From Brachionus manjavacas (lineage: Eukaryota; Rotifera; Eurotatoria; Ploima; Brachionidae), in assembly GCA_019054805.1 (NCBI GenBank), contig JAHQIY010000029.1:372001-436000 (forward strand): 64,000 nt of DNA. Reading direction: 5' to 3'. The notes beneath the pieces were generated by a model. It worked only from the letters and a program-made list of their open reading frames with translations. It had not been told where the DNA came from and did no database searches. How positions within the stretch are numbered: position 1 is the first letter of the stretch; every line of letters starts with the position of its first letter. Made by a program: the position numbers and the translations under genes. This document shows positions 43,255 to 54,666 of the stretch, in pieces.

Positions 43255-44530
43255 ATAATATTTCAATTGATAGTGCGACATACAACTGACCATGGGTGAA
43301 CACTGGGTTATTAAGGTAAATTCCAACTTTTCTTAGTGTTTGACCTTGTGATTTATTAATCACAAGGTCAATTATTAATGTAAACTGTTTTTCCCTTGAA
43401 GCTTCCTATGGCTTTTTCAGCTTTGACCAAATGATTGTAAAGACCTTTGATGATTAATCGAGTGCCATTACATAGTCCCATATTCAATGCAATATTTCGT
43501 TGTAAAATTATAGTTTGACCAACTTTCAATGTCAGTTTATGAGGTGGGACCCCTGGTGGGTTTATACTGTTCAAAAATTCAGTCGGGTACATGTATGAGT
43601 TAGAATCGTTCACTAATAAGTCAGTTGACAAATATTCTTCTGCTTCACCAGGAAGGAAACTTGTTGCAATTTCATTAATTGAGTCTACGTCATCATTCTT
43701 AGGACAAGGACAAAGTATGGCTGAGTTTATGAATTCTTCTAGATCAGGACTAATGAAAAAAAAGGTAAGTGATATAAAACTTTGAGTCTTCATTGTGTAA
43801 ATTATACTTGTTGTTTAATGAAGGATAAACTTTGGAAATTAATTCTTTTTTATCTAAGTGTGAAATTAAGTTCTCTGGCAGCTTAATTAAATCATTGAAT
43901 CCATTATCATTGCTAAATGTGGGTTCTTTGCCTTTGCCAATTCTGAGTAAAAATTCAGAAAATTTTTTGCTTTCTCGCTATCAGTTCCTGTTTTTCTGAG
44001 TACTCTCATGTTTTTTTTTAGTTTGAGTTTTTTTGTGTTCTTCCAAAAATCGGAGTTTTTAAAAGTTGCATTTACAATTTGAGCTCTATTGCCTTTTTTG
44101 ACCACAGGTAATATTTGTCTGAAATCACCGCCTACCAAAATTATTTTATTTCCAAATGGAACATTTCAAATTGGGGATCTTTAACTTTCATAATATCTCT
44201 CAGAGTACGATCTAATGCTTCAAACGCGTGTCTGTGCATCATTGGAGCTTCATCCCATATAATTAGACTTGCACATTGAATAAGTTCAGCGACGTGTGAT
44301 TGAACTGTTGTGTCACATGTAGAAGAAGAATTTAAATTAAGTGGAATCTTGAAGCGAGAATGTGCAGTACTTCCACCAGGGAGCAATAACGCTGCAATTC
44401 CAGATGAGGCAACAGCTAATGCAATCTTTTTTTGAGATCTCAGATAAGTCATAATTGTGTTGTAAACAAAAGTCTTTCCTGTTCCACCAGGTCCATCAAG
44501 AAAAAATAAATTTTGCCCTTCTTTTTATTT
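43255..44530 (-). pseudogene. Helitron family 2, Pif1-like helicase
   Basis: Reading down from about 44525 the helicase motifs appear in order. They are Walker A (FFLDGPGGTGKTFVYNTI), IALAVASSGIAALLLPGG, the DEA(P) Walker B (LIIWDEAPMMHRHAFEALDR), VGGDFRQILPVV (about 44130), KLKKNMRV, PGEAEEYLSTDLLVND, PPGVPPHKLTLKVGQTIIL, NGTRLI, and near 43370-43255 [16 protein letters not shown] and HGQLYVALS. These belong to the Pif1/RecD-type helicase of Helitrons, which unwinds DNA during rolling-circle transposition. Frameshifts occur near 44141 and 43800, and stops near the end. The final Arg finger after VALS appears altered. The helicase follows Rep after only about 110 bp, so the linker is deleted. 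Confidence 0.85.
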
Positions 44531-44639
44531 TAATATTTTAATATTTAATCTTTTTAATTAAAAACTTTATGTTTTAAAGATATTTAAAACATACAATGAG
44601 CTATCATTTCCTTTAGAATACAAAACAATCTGATTTCTT

Positions 44640-46680
44640 TTATATAAAACTCTTATTTTTAAAGAAGAATTTTTTCCCTTTGTAAACGTATTTGTATAAG
44701 TACTTAACAGCAGTTACAGCGTTACAGACTTCAACGATTATGTGACAGTTATACTTAGTTGATAGATAGGCGTTGTATCGAACTACCCATTTATTTTCCA
44801 AATTAGAAATACTCCGTTTGTAAATTGGATATGTGTTGTTTGAAAGTATAGTTTCCTCAGCATAATCCTTTGGAAAATTTTTACTACAAACACCATCAAC
44901 CATACACGGTAAATTTGGATTTGCTTCCCCACATGGGCCATGCATCATACATGATTTTACAATCCTAAATATGGTAGGATATTTTTCTTTGTCAGGTACT
45001 TCAGCCGATACTGTTTGATTTACTTGTTCAGCTGTCCTAATTTTGTCGTCAGGGTGAAGAATTATCAAAATATGGGAGTGAGGCAAGCCTCTTTTTTGAA
45101 ATTCAACAACATAGATGTGACCAATAGTATGACCGAGAACATTGTTTTTGGTTAAATCGTCTATAAGCATCTTAAGTTTTGATCTAAAAACACGAACTAA
45201 TAAATCAGGTCGGTCATTGGGTGTTTGGAATTTAAGAAGTTCGTTCTTGATTTCGGGCCAGTAAGGATTACACGTCATGGTAATGAAAAGGTCCGGTTTA
45301 CCATAAGCTCGAACCACTGACATTGAATCTTAATAAAGTTGATTCATGTGGCGTGGACCTCCGATAAAAGAAGAAGGAAGGATTATTTTTTTCCAATATT
45401 TTCTGGATTGGGGATATCGTCTTTATTTAATGAATCAATCATCCCCTGATACAATTCAGATCGTATTATTTTTTTGATTGAACTTTAAATAGTTGAGTCG
45501 ACCTGCTTCAACTTTACCAGAATATTGTTCAACAATATATTGATGCAATAGTCGACCGAATAGAGTCAAATTAGCATCTTTAAAGGTGAAAAAATTTTAA
45601 ATTTTAAGGGACTTGTATCAATATTAAAGATTCGAACATACTTGGTCTATCATGTAGTTGATATGCATAATACTGCATAGCTGTGACGTATTTTTTATTA
45701 GACTTTTCTGATTCATTGTTTAGATCAACGTCTTTATCATCATTATCCGAATTTTTTTTAGATTTCTTGTTGGTTTTTTTTGGGTAAGTCTCTATTTCCC
45801 AGCCCTGTTCACCTTGAGGGAACATTAATACGGAGTGAAGAGGGTCTGAATAGCCGTGTTTCTCATTGACTCGTTAAATTGCTCCATCTTTACCATGAAC
45901 AACTAAATCGTTGCTTATGTTTTTGTTCTCGTCATTTGGAATTAGCACAGCGATTTCTTGAGCTGTTGGTAAATTGTATCGTTTATTTTTGTAACATTTT
46001 TTTTTAAAACAATTTTAAGGTCAAGTGTAGGGTCTTCTTTAAGTCTTTTTCCCATTTGTTGATAAATGTTTACATATGGATTTTGTAAAAGAATATTTTG
46101 TAAATTATTTAAAATATTGATATTTAGTATCGATTTGAATTTATTTGCTCGATATTCTAATTGAAACTCGGGGTCGTACAAATAAATTTGAGAAAATGAT
46201 GGTTGGTTGGAATCGTCAGGTTTGAAGTTACTAATTAATTGGTTTACTTCACCTCTAATTCTATATGTGTAAACGCCTGATGTAGCTCGCATTAAATCTT
46301 GATTATAATCGGTGTTAATAGATGTAAACGAAAGTATCCTATTGTATAAGCGGATTGATTTTCGAAAGTTTTGAGATTCTAAAGATGAGCTGGTCAAAAG
46401 ATTGCAAAGATACTCAGGTAAAGGATTTTGAGATGGTAAACAAACAGTCCCTTTAACGCAACAAAAACCAAAAAGAGGTGATTTTTCAGTTCCAGCCGTC
46501 TTTTCCTCTAACCACATTAATGCTGAACAATGCGGACATCGATAACTTCTCTTTGGTAGTATAATAAAACCAAAATTGACTGAGTTAATGTCTCGATTAA
46601 TGTATTTTCCTCGAATATTTTGAGGTCGGTATTCTTTTCTCGAAATTGAATGATTCGTAGATATTTTGTTACTAAAATAA
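44640..46680 (-). pseudogene. Helitron family 2, N-terminal and Rep nuclease region
   Basis: From about 46680 down: RPQNIRGKYINRDINSVNFG, CPHCSALMWLEEKTAGTEKS (zinc-binding Cys pair), FGFCCVKGTVCLP, the Helitron N-terminal domain (SGVYTYRIRGEVNQLISNFK, QIYLYDPEFQLEYR), then a frameshift into YNLPTAQEIAVLIPND (about 45965), a stop, HSVLMFPQGEQGW, LTLFGRLLHQYIVEQYS, LPSSFIGGPRHMNQLY and a TAA in place of Gln. The Rep core (45323-44640) follows: KPDLFITMTCNPYWPEIKNE, the HUH motif in RGLPHSHILIIL, MMHGPCGEANPNLPCMVDG and VKYLYKYVYKGKK with the paired Tyr. Two frameshifts and at least two stops mean it is inactive but recently decayed. Confidence 0.9.
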
Positions 46681-46699
46681 AAAAAATGAGTGGCTCATA

Positions 46700-47950
46700 A
46701 ATAAAAAAAATTTTAAGTCATTTCTGTGTGATAGTTTCAGTTGGTCTGATTATAGTCTCTGTGTTTGAGTTATCAATTATTTCATCTATATTTATATTTT
46801 GGACATTCTTTTGAAATAAAATTAATGGTCAATACAACTAAATAAAACATATCAACAAAATTTTTTTTACATTTTTTTTCGAAGAATTTATTCCATAGAT
46901 TGGACAGCTTTTATGTGAGATTCTTTTGTGAGTAAAACTTCCACATTTACACGGCAAACGTTTTGGATTAATCAATGAAAAACAATTCTCAGTATTCAGA
47001 TGTGATGTGGAAGGGTTTTTGATGGTCGAGTAAACATTAGGTTCCAAGTTCAAACTTCTAACTGTGATAGGACTTGATGCTCTAAATATTTATCAATTAT
47101 ATTTTTCAAAAGTAAAATTTTCTAAATAAATTTTAGTTTACGTTTTGATGGGGAAGTTTATAAGGTGTTCATTTGTTGTGTATGTTTGAGCAGTTGATGG
47201 TGAGTTGTTGATGGTAAAATTAAATTCTTTATTAAGGTTACGACTAATATTTACATTATTTACAGGTGTTTGTTGATTGGTTGAAAAATGGTTTACATAA
47301 TTGTTAACAGTATAATTGGCTGGGATGTTTTGATTTTCGTTACTAACGATTTTTTTTTTTTTCTTAGGCAATTTAGGAGAGGGATTTTCATTTTCAAATT
47401 TTCTTTTGTTAGAGATTGTTAAGTTGATTTGGGTTTCGACCGGGATGTTAAATATTTTGGTTTTTATATGATTAAAAGGGTACATATACAGAATCTAATA
47501 AAAAATTTATTGACAAAAACTGAGAATTTTTTTTTTAATTGATTAAAGAAATAAGTTTATAAAAAGCAAATAAAAAAGTTAATTGAAGAAAATTGTTTTT
47601 TTTTTTGTTTATAAAATATCAGCATCAAGTTCAGTTGAGTCAAGTTGTACTTTATTTGTCTCATAAATTGAGAAATCATGATTTGCAAGCAATTCGTCTT
47701 CTGATTTTGAGTTCGTTTTGTTTGTAAAGTTAACATTTATATCATCGTTTAGTTTAATGTTTAATTTTGCCTTAGCATACTCTTGGATAATTTTTTTTTT
47801 CTTTTGAAGAGACCGTATCTTACGATTCAATCGTTCTCTAATAATTCTAATATTAGTACCATCGTTGACGTATCTTCTAATCATTTGTTGTAACGTAAAT
47901 AGATAATCTTTGTTTCGGTTCATTTTTTTATTTGATTGATGCAGTAACAA
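46700..47950 (-). pseudogene. Upstream exons or accessory ORFs of Helitron family 2
   Basis: Three minus-strand pieces precede the Rep region. At 47950-47609 a 113-codon frame has a long basic helix (IRRYVNDGTNIRIIRERLNR). At 47485-47142 a 114-codon frame has a basic run (PKLPKKKKKIV), like a nuclear localisation signal, and an Asn/Thr-rich end. A 60-bp GT-AG intron (47082-47141) joins it in phase to the next exon (47081-46838), which contains LPCKCGSFTHKRISHKSCPI, a C-x-C...H...H...C zinc cluster found upstream of Rep in animal Helitrons. A further piece (about 46810-46735) reads NVQNINIDEIIDN. The set probably forms one spliced 5' region of the Helitron gene. Confidence 0.6.
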
Positions 47951-48249
47951 AAAAAAAATAAAAAAATAATACGCTGAGAAAACTGTCTATTGTTATAGAT
48001 TATTGCATAAAATGTGTGAAAAATTTTTTTGATATTTACTGTGATAAAAAATTTTTTTGATATTTACCACGGATATTTTAAGACCGTGGGAAAATTTTTT
48101 TCTTTGAATTTTTTAAGTGTCAAAACTAACTTTTTTCACACTTGTGAATTTTAAATAGTAAGATGTTAATCCAATACTGATTTTCATAATTTCGATTCTC
48201 AAAAATGTCCGGAAAATTCTCATATGAGTCCATTAATTGATGGCCAATT
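47951..48249. other. Spacer between Helitron 2 and the SWIM fragment
   Basis: AT-rich, with a short tandem repeat of TTTTTTGATATTTAC-type sequence (48025-48070). The Helitron 5' terminus should lie here but I cannot fix it. Confidence 0.4.
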
Positions 48250-48680
48250 TTGATTGAAAAATCCGATTCCTGTCTTTTTTCAAGACAGGAATGGATCAAT
48301 CAAAACACAGAAATGGTTGAGTCTCTGTTTGATTTTAAAGAAGATCAGTTTGCGATTAAAGCTGATGGAACCTACGAAATGTTCAAACCACTCTCAAAAA
48401 GTTTAAATGATATTTCTTGGGTTTGTAGCTGTAAATGGGCAAAAGAACTCGAGGGTGCTGTAGTCATGTAGCAGCATTAGTGTACTCTATGGGTGTAGGT
48501 ATTTATGATAAAGCAAGTATACCAAAACACGGTTATAGATAGAAAAATATCTAAGTTCCGATTTTAAATGACAGTGACGAAGAGGGTGATAATTCGACAA
48601 TCTGAAACTAAAATAAAACGATCAATATTAAAGGTATCAGATATTCAAAATAATCCGACTCTAACAAAAATGACTTAATT
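48250..48680 (+). pseudogene. SWIM zinc-finger protein fragment
   Basis: The frame opens at 48250 and reads RQEWINQNTEMVESLFDFKE, then WVCSCKWAK. A frameshift near 48440 leads into GCCSHVAALVYSMGVGIYDK and PKHGYR before a TAG. Taken together, C-x-C-x8-C-x-H is the SWIM zinc-finger spacing (CxCxnCxH), common near the C terminus of MULE-type transposases and related proteins. After the TAG come VPILNDSDEE-like and KVSDIQNNPTLTK pieces, the part shared with 19440-19600. It is broken and partial. Whether it came from a transposase or a host gene is open. Confidence 0.55.
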
Positions 48681-49311
48681 TTATATTAAAAAGATTTATT
48701 CAACAATTTTTTTGAAAATTTTCTCATTTCTTAATAAAAATTAAATAAAAAACTAATGTGTCTGTTTTTTTAATCATGTGGTCATTTTATAATTCAAAAA
48801 GTTGATTGGCCTGAAATATCCTGAATCCTGAAAGATCCTGCATACCTCTTTAAAATCCACATTAAAGCATCCAAATTATGGTTTTAAATGATATTTTAAT
48901 ATAAATCAAAACATATTACAACGAAACAAAGTAAAATTTTGTATTGCAAAATTTCAAATTAAATATTGGTTTTTATTTTATTTTTACTTGATATAAAATT
49001 TCATATAATTTTCTTCCTAATTAGAGATTTAACAAATAATGTTTAATAAAGTTTTAAAATTTAGTATTAAAAAAATTGAAATAAACCTTTTTTTTAAATC
49101 AATAACTGAAAATTTTGATCTGAAATTCACATTTGATCATAAACTTCAATTTGCTACAAAAAATTTTAAAAAATGCTGATTAGACCTAGTTTTTGTAAGA
49201 AAAATTATTTAATGTTTAAATAAAACATTTAGCAATTCAATAGATGTGATCTGCCTGTTACGGCAAAGCTTCTTAACTTAAAAATATACTGCGTTTTTGC
49301 ATCATAATACC
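48681..49311. other. Duplicated AT-rich sequence, no gene seen
   Basis: Inverted partner of 18803-19439. No coding feature. Confidence 0.5.
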
Positions 49312-49478
49312 ACCGTATTCCCTCGTTCGATATTGCAGCCTCAGAAACCGGAACACAACTTTGACGCATGCATTGTAAGTTAAGAATGTTTTAACAACAG
49401 GCGAGATGGGGTTTATGGCTTGCATCCAAAAATGTGTTTCGGTTTATGAGGCTGCAATATCGAACGAGGGAATACGGT
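49312..49478. repeat. Short palindromic foldback, arm 2 copy
   Basis: Partner of 18631-18802. ACCGTATTCCC at 49312 and GGGAATACGGT ending at 49478 delimit arms of about 46 bp. Confidence 0.8.
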
Positions 49479-50539
49479 AGTATTTATGCCAAGAAAATTG
49501 AGTTTTGAAAGTGATGCAAAAGCCCCTTGTTTATCTTTGACTAGGTGATGTTCATCAGTACATTCCGAATCTAGAATGAAGCCTAAATATTTGATATGTT
49601 CGACTTCATTTATTTTTTGATCACAGAGTATGAGATCTTGTTGCCATATGTCTTGATAACTTGAGAACTGATCTCTCTGATTGAACTGATCTCTCTTACA
49701 AAAAAGAATGAAATAGTAAATTACTGTAAAAACGATAGCAAGTTTTTTTTATTTTTTTTTTTTTTTTACACTTTTTAATGAAAGATTGAAAATCAGAGAG
49801 ATAAACCCTTATCATTTAGCCATTCACTGAATTGATTCTATATATTACATAATGGTGTTTTTTTCTTACAGGGTCTTGAGCTGTTTACAAAAGTACTGAC
49901 ATATTCTTTGATTAAATCAATAGCAAGTGTATTTATGAAGATAACACTATTTTTGAGATATTTTATAAATAGTTTATTTAAACGAACTTCTATGTTATCA
50001 AGCTTTATTTCATCTAGGAAATTTATCAGAAGATCCGATGGAGTATCATGAGGAAAATTATAACTGTACTTAATTGAAATATTTTGGAGAACTTGTAGCC
50101 TAGAATGGTTGGTCTTTGAGACTAGAATAGGAATAAAGAAACTATAATCAATAATAGAGCCAATTAATGATTTACATTTACCAAAGTATTATGGTCAAGT
50201 TTCCAAGACTTTTGTGCCAGAATTTTTAAGAAGTTATTACGATCAATGCATCTTGATCTAATAAAGCCTACATGCGAGTCGAAGCTAAGGTTTTCATCGA
50301 AAGTGATGCCTAGAAATAAAGGCTTTTTTTCATACGGAATTTTTTTTTCAAAAATTTTTAAAGCAAGAAATTAATTTTTACCTGAATTTTACCTGGACTC
50401 TCAGATAGTTGATTAATTAGATCATTTTATAAATGGAAAGCAATTTCGGAGAAGAAACTCCACCCTGTTTAACACCAACAAGCGTCTTGAACATATTCGA
50501 ATAGTCACCATTGATTGATATCATCATTAATGAAGAGTC
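49479..50539 (-). pseudogene. LINE-B reverse transcriptase end and LINE-C, inverted copies
   Basis: The minus strand repeats the LINE-B KYLGFILDSECTDEHHL region (about 49490-49690) and the LINE-C C terminus (about 49730-50405). It then returns to LINE-B GVKQGGVSS sequence (about 50405-50535). A deletion near 49690 removes the LINE-C tail, the YADD section and one target duplication present in arm 1, leaving a small duplication of GAGAGATCAGTT. The other target copy (ACTCTCAGATAGTT) is at about 50397-50410. Confidence 0.8.
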
Positions 50540-51989
50540 CCCAGTCAAACATTTTATAGAGATTTTTTGTAGTACCTTTAAAGATTCTTTATAAAAACTC
50601 TAAAATTTGGCCTATTTTGAAGAAAAAAAGGGAGATATTTTAAAGATAAAAAAAAGATTAAAGATTTTCTGTAGTTTCGTTACAGATTCTTTATTATTTA
50701 TTTTTTATTACTTTATTTGTTTATTTTATGTTCCGATAAATGAAAAAAATTTATATATCTCCTATTTTAGAAAATAAAAATGTCCTAACATATTAATTCT
50801 TATTTCTTAAGAGACTTTTAGATTTCATCATTAGACTTAACTACAAAGTCTCATCGATTAAGCATGAGAATAAAGTCGTGAGAAATAAGCTTTTAAATGA
50901 AGAATAATATTCGAGATAAAAAATTTGAAATGTCGGAAAGTGAAAGCTATTATCGATGCATCAAAAAACATGTGATTTTTAGATTTTTCTCAAGAACCAT
51001 TCCTAATTAAATCAAAAAGCTTTTTAATTTTTACTTAATTGATAAAATGTTTAATTGTTTAATGCTGTACGCTAATTTGCTTACGGGATTGATAGCGGGT
51101 ACTTTTTTTATTGATAGGTGCCACAGTTCACTTAATTATTCCATCTTTACTTTTCAAGATACAGTTAAATTATCGACAAGCAAGCTCTCCTATTTAGAAG
51201 ACAATATTTAAATCATTATACGTACTCTTGAAAGGTCATAAGTTCAAAATAAAAAAATACAATCTACTTTTAGCAATTCAAATTAATATCATTCAATTGA
51301 ACGTTATTTTTATTTACATCAAAATTTTAATTAAAGCAAAAAGGAAATTTTCTTCTTTTTAATATAATTGTTAAAAAGTCATAAGTTTTAAGCCAAGTTT
51401 AAGTCCGAATTTGTAATAATTTTTTTAAGTTGCGTACTTGGACTTTAAAATCTACTTAAGACTTGTGAATTTAAACAACTCTTCTTTTTAATTTTTTCTT
51501 GAAAATGTTTAACTTTTTGTTCATTTCTTGATTTTTAGATTTTTAAATGAAAATAATATTAATGTAGCGTTTAGACAACATAATACCTCTAATTTAATCC
51601 GAACCACACCAAATTTTTGCTAATTACTTTATGGTCATACAAAAAACCATTGTACATATATCATCTGTTTTTTTCATCTCTATGGCAGCTTTAGTGGTCA
51701 CGATTTTGATCTTTACTATCTTGATCATTGAAAATTTTTTGAGCCACAAAACTTTTTTATTGACCTTAATTAATATACCGCTTACTGATTAAAAAAATTG
51801 GAAAACTGAAAAAAATCGTAATTGAAAAAAATTTGAAGACTTTTTAGAGATAAATAAAAGAAACTTAAAAGATATTTTAGAGAAATTTTTAAAGAAATTC
51901 TAGAGAAAAGATGTACGATAACCACTAAAAAAACTCTACAAATTTCTTTAAAATTTCTTTAAAGATCCTTTAAAATAAAGTTGACTGGG
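50540..51989 (+). mobile_element. Element X, copy 2
   Basis: Bounded by CCCAGTCAAAC at 50540 and TTGACTGGG ending at 51989. At about 1450 bp it is shorter than copy 1 because most of the tandem modules at the left end are lost. Its right flank is the same LINE-B sequence (51990 onward) that follows X copy 1 at 16903. Its left flank is a different LINE-B position, next to the equivalent of 17267. The 34-codon open segment is kept (about 50813-50909). Confidence 0.8.
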
Positions 51990-52356
51990 TTTTCAATTTG
52001 TCTATTGTAAAACCTTTAATTAAATCACAAAGTAAGTCCAATACAAATGTTAATAACACACGTCCATTTGCTGTTTCGGAAAGATAAGCAAATATTTATA
52101 AAGCGGTTCTTCTAAATAGATTGTCAAATAATTTTAAAGAGTCTGACAAACAGTTTGGGTTTAGGCAGAACTACTCTTTTGCACATACTATATTTTCTCT
52201 GAAAGAAGCAATAAAGGTTGCACGTGCGTTGAAAAAAAGGCTTTACATATGTTTTATCGATGCATCAAAGGCTTTTGACAAAGTGGTTAGAAGCAAATTG
52301 TGGTCTGAGTTACGTAATAGAATCCCGCACGTCATGTCATTTATTCATTACCATGA
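51990..52356 (+). pseudogene. LINE-B reverse transcriptase piece, flipped relative to its arm
   Basis: This matches 16903-17269 (NNTRP, FGFRQNYSFAHTIFSLKEAI, CFIDASKAFDKVVRSKLWSE) in plus orientation, although everything around it in arm 2 is inverted. It is enclosed by the right ends of X copies 2 and 3. The frame is open at 52121-52356 and ends in X sequence. Confidence 0.85.
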
Positions 52357-53423
52357 CCCAGTCAATTTTATTTTAAAGGATCTTTAAAGAAATTTTAGAG
52401 AAATTGGTAGAGTTTTTTAAAGGTTATCGTACATTTTTCTCTAGAATATCTTTAAAAATTTCTTTTAAATTTCTCTAAAATATCTTTTAAGTTTCTTTTA
52501 TTTATCTCTAAAAAGTCTTCAATTTTTTCCAATTAAGATTTTTTTCAATATTTCAATTTTTTAAATCAGTAAGCAGTAAGCATTTTTTAATTAAGGTCAA
52601 TTAACATGATTTTGTGCCTCAGAAAATCTTCAAGGATCTTGATATGAAAGATCAAAATCATGATCACTAAAGCTGCCATAAAGCTAGATATCCAGTAAAA
52701 AATAATAATATTCTATTGTTTATAATATAAAGAAAATGTATAATAGGCAATTCAAATAAAGTAATAAGATATTTTGGTTATCACTTGCCAAGTCCTTAAA
52801 AATTAAAAACAGATGATATATTTACAATGGTTTTTTGTATGAGCATAAAGTAATTATCAATAATTTTGTTGTGGTTCGGGTTAAATTAAGAGTTATGATT
52901 TCTAAACGTTACATTAAAATTTTTTAAATTTAAAAATCTAAAAATCAAGAAATGAACAAAAAATTTAAACAATTTCAAGAAAAAATTAAAAAGAAAAGTT
53001 GTTTAAAATTCACAAGTCTTAAGACAACTCAAGGACTGGCTTGGACATTAATTTCAGTGACTATGACTTAAAATAAGGCGTCAAAATAATTCACAAGAAC
53101 GACTATTCATCAGTCATGATGTCGGGCTCATAAATTTTTTTCGGTTTAAGGGAGTTATTTTGGCGGTAAATTTGAAGACAAAGCTTAAATTAAAGTCCAA
53201 GTACGCAATTTAAAAAAATTATTACAAATTCGGACTTAAACTTGGCTTAAAACTTATGACTTTTTAACAATTATATTAAAAAGAAGAAAATTTCCTTTTT
53301 GCTTTAATTAAAATTTTGATGTAAATAAAAATAACGTTCAATTGAATGATATTAATTTGAATTGCTAAAAGTAGATTGTATTTTTTTATTTTGAACTTAT
53401 GACCTTCCAAGAGTACGCATATT

Positions 53424-54160
53424 TATTTATTTATTTTATTTATTTATTTGTTTTCTGTACCGAGCTAAAGCTCCTTCAGAATAAATTAAAAAAAAAAAAA
53501 AAAAATAAAATAAAAATAAAATTAAAGTTAATAAAATTAGATAAAAAAAAAAGAATCAAAATAGAGTAAATAAGCTAGAAAAATGAAAGTTGAAAAGACA
53601 TAAATTGGAAAAGATTGTTACATGTGGCACATGTTTAAATAATTCAAGTTTCAGGAAAAAAGAAGAAATAGTAAGGTAGCAATTACACAATGGAGTTGGG
53701 TATTCAATATATCTTGATTCGAAACCTGCTTTGTATTCTTTCACCAGTCTTTCAACCAATGGAAAAGAATGACTCAGTCCTTTCCCAACATATTTCTCGC
53801 TCAACTCAAAAAGACGATTCGAGACTGTTAGTAATTTTAGTTTATTAAAAGCTTCATGTTGCACGATGTTGGAGGGAGTATCATATTTTAACTTAAGGAT
53901 AGATCTTACTGCTGTATTCTGAATTGCTTGTAGTTTTTTGATATTATTTTCTGAAAATGAATTTAAGCAAGGAAAAGAATAGTCTAAAATCGATCCGACT
54001 AAAGATTTATATAAATTTCCAAGTGTGTTTTGATTGAGACCCCATTTTTTGTTTGACAATATCTTAATAATATTTAGCCTTTTGTTGCAGCGTTCTTTAA
54101 TTTCGTCTACTAGTATATTAAAGTTTAACTTAGAATCAAATTTATTTAATTATTGTCTTC
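53424..54160 (-). mobile_element. LINE-A, 5'-truncated, inserted in X copy 3
   Basis: The 3' end (CTGTACCGAGCTAAAGCTCC, with AAAT-type tail) is at the left. A 167-codon frame (54059-53556) reads LNQNTLGNLYKSLVGSILDY, KKLQAIQNTAVRSILKLKYD and SNRLFELSEKYVGKGL. The 5' truncation is near 54155, after FDSKLNFN. The uninterrupted X sequence at 51215-51255 shows the target region. About 7 bp of X seem altered at the junction. Confidence 0.9.
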
Positions 54161-54666
54161 TAAATAGGAGAGCTTGCTTGTCGATAATTTAACTGTATCT
54201 TGAAAAGTAAAGATGGAATAATTAAGTGAACTGTGGCACCTATCAATAAAAAAAGTAACCGCTATCAATCCCGTAAGCAAATTAGCGTACAGCATTAAAC
54301 AATTAAACATTTTATCAATTAAGTAAAAATTAAAAAGCTTTTTGATTTAATTAGGAATGGTTCTTGAGAAAAATCTAAAAATCACATGTTTTTTGATGCA
54401 TCGATAATAGCTTTCACTTTCCGACATTTCAAATTTTTTATCTCGAATATTATTCTTCATTTAAAAGCTTATTTCTCACGACTTTATTCTCATGCTTAAT
54501 CGATGAGACTTTGTAGTTAAGTCTAATGCTGAAATCTAAAAGTCTCTTAAGAAATAAGTCTTGCAAGCTTTTCAAAATTGTCGTTTGGCTTAGCAAGTTT
54601 GAAAAATCAAATTTAATTAATAGCGTCATCACGTGTTAAAAAACCGTTGAAAGTTGTGTGTTGGCA

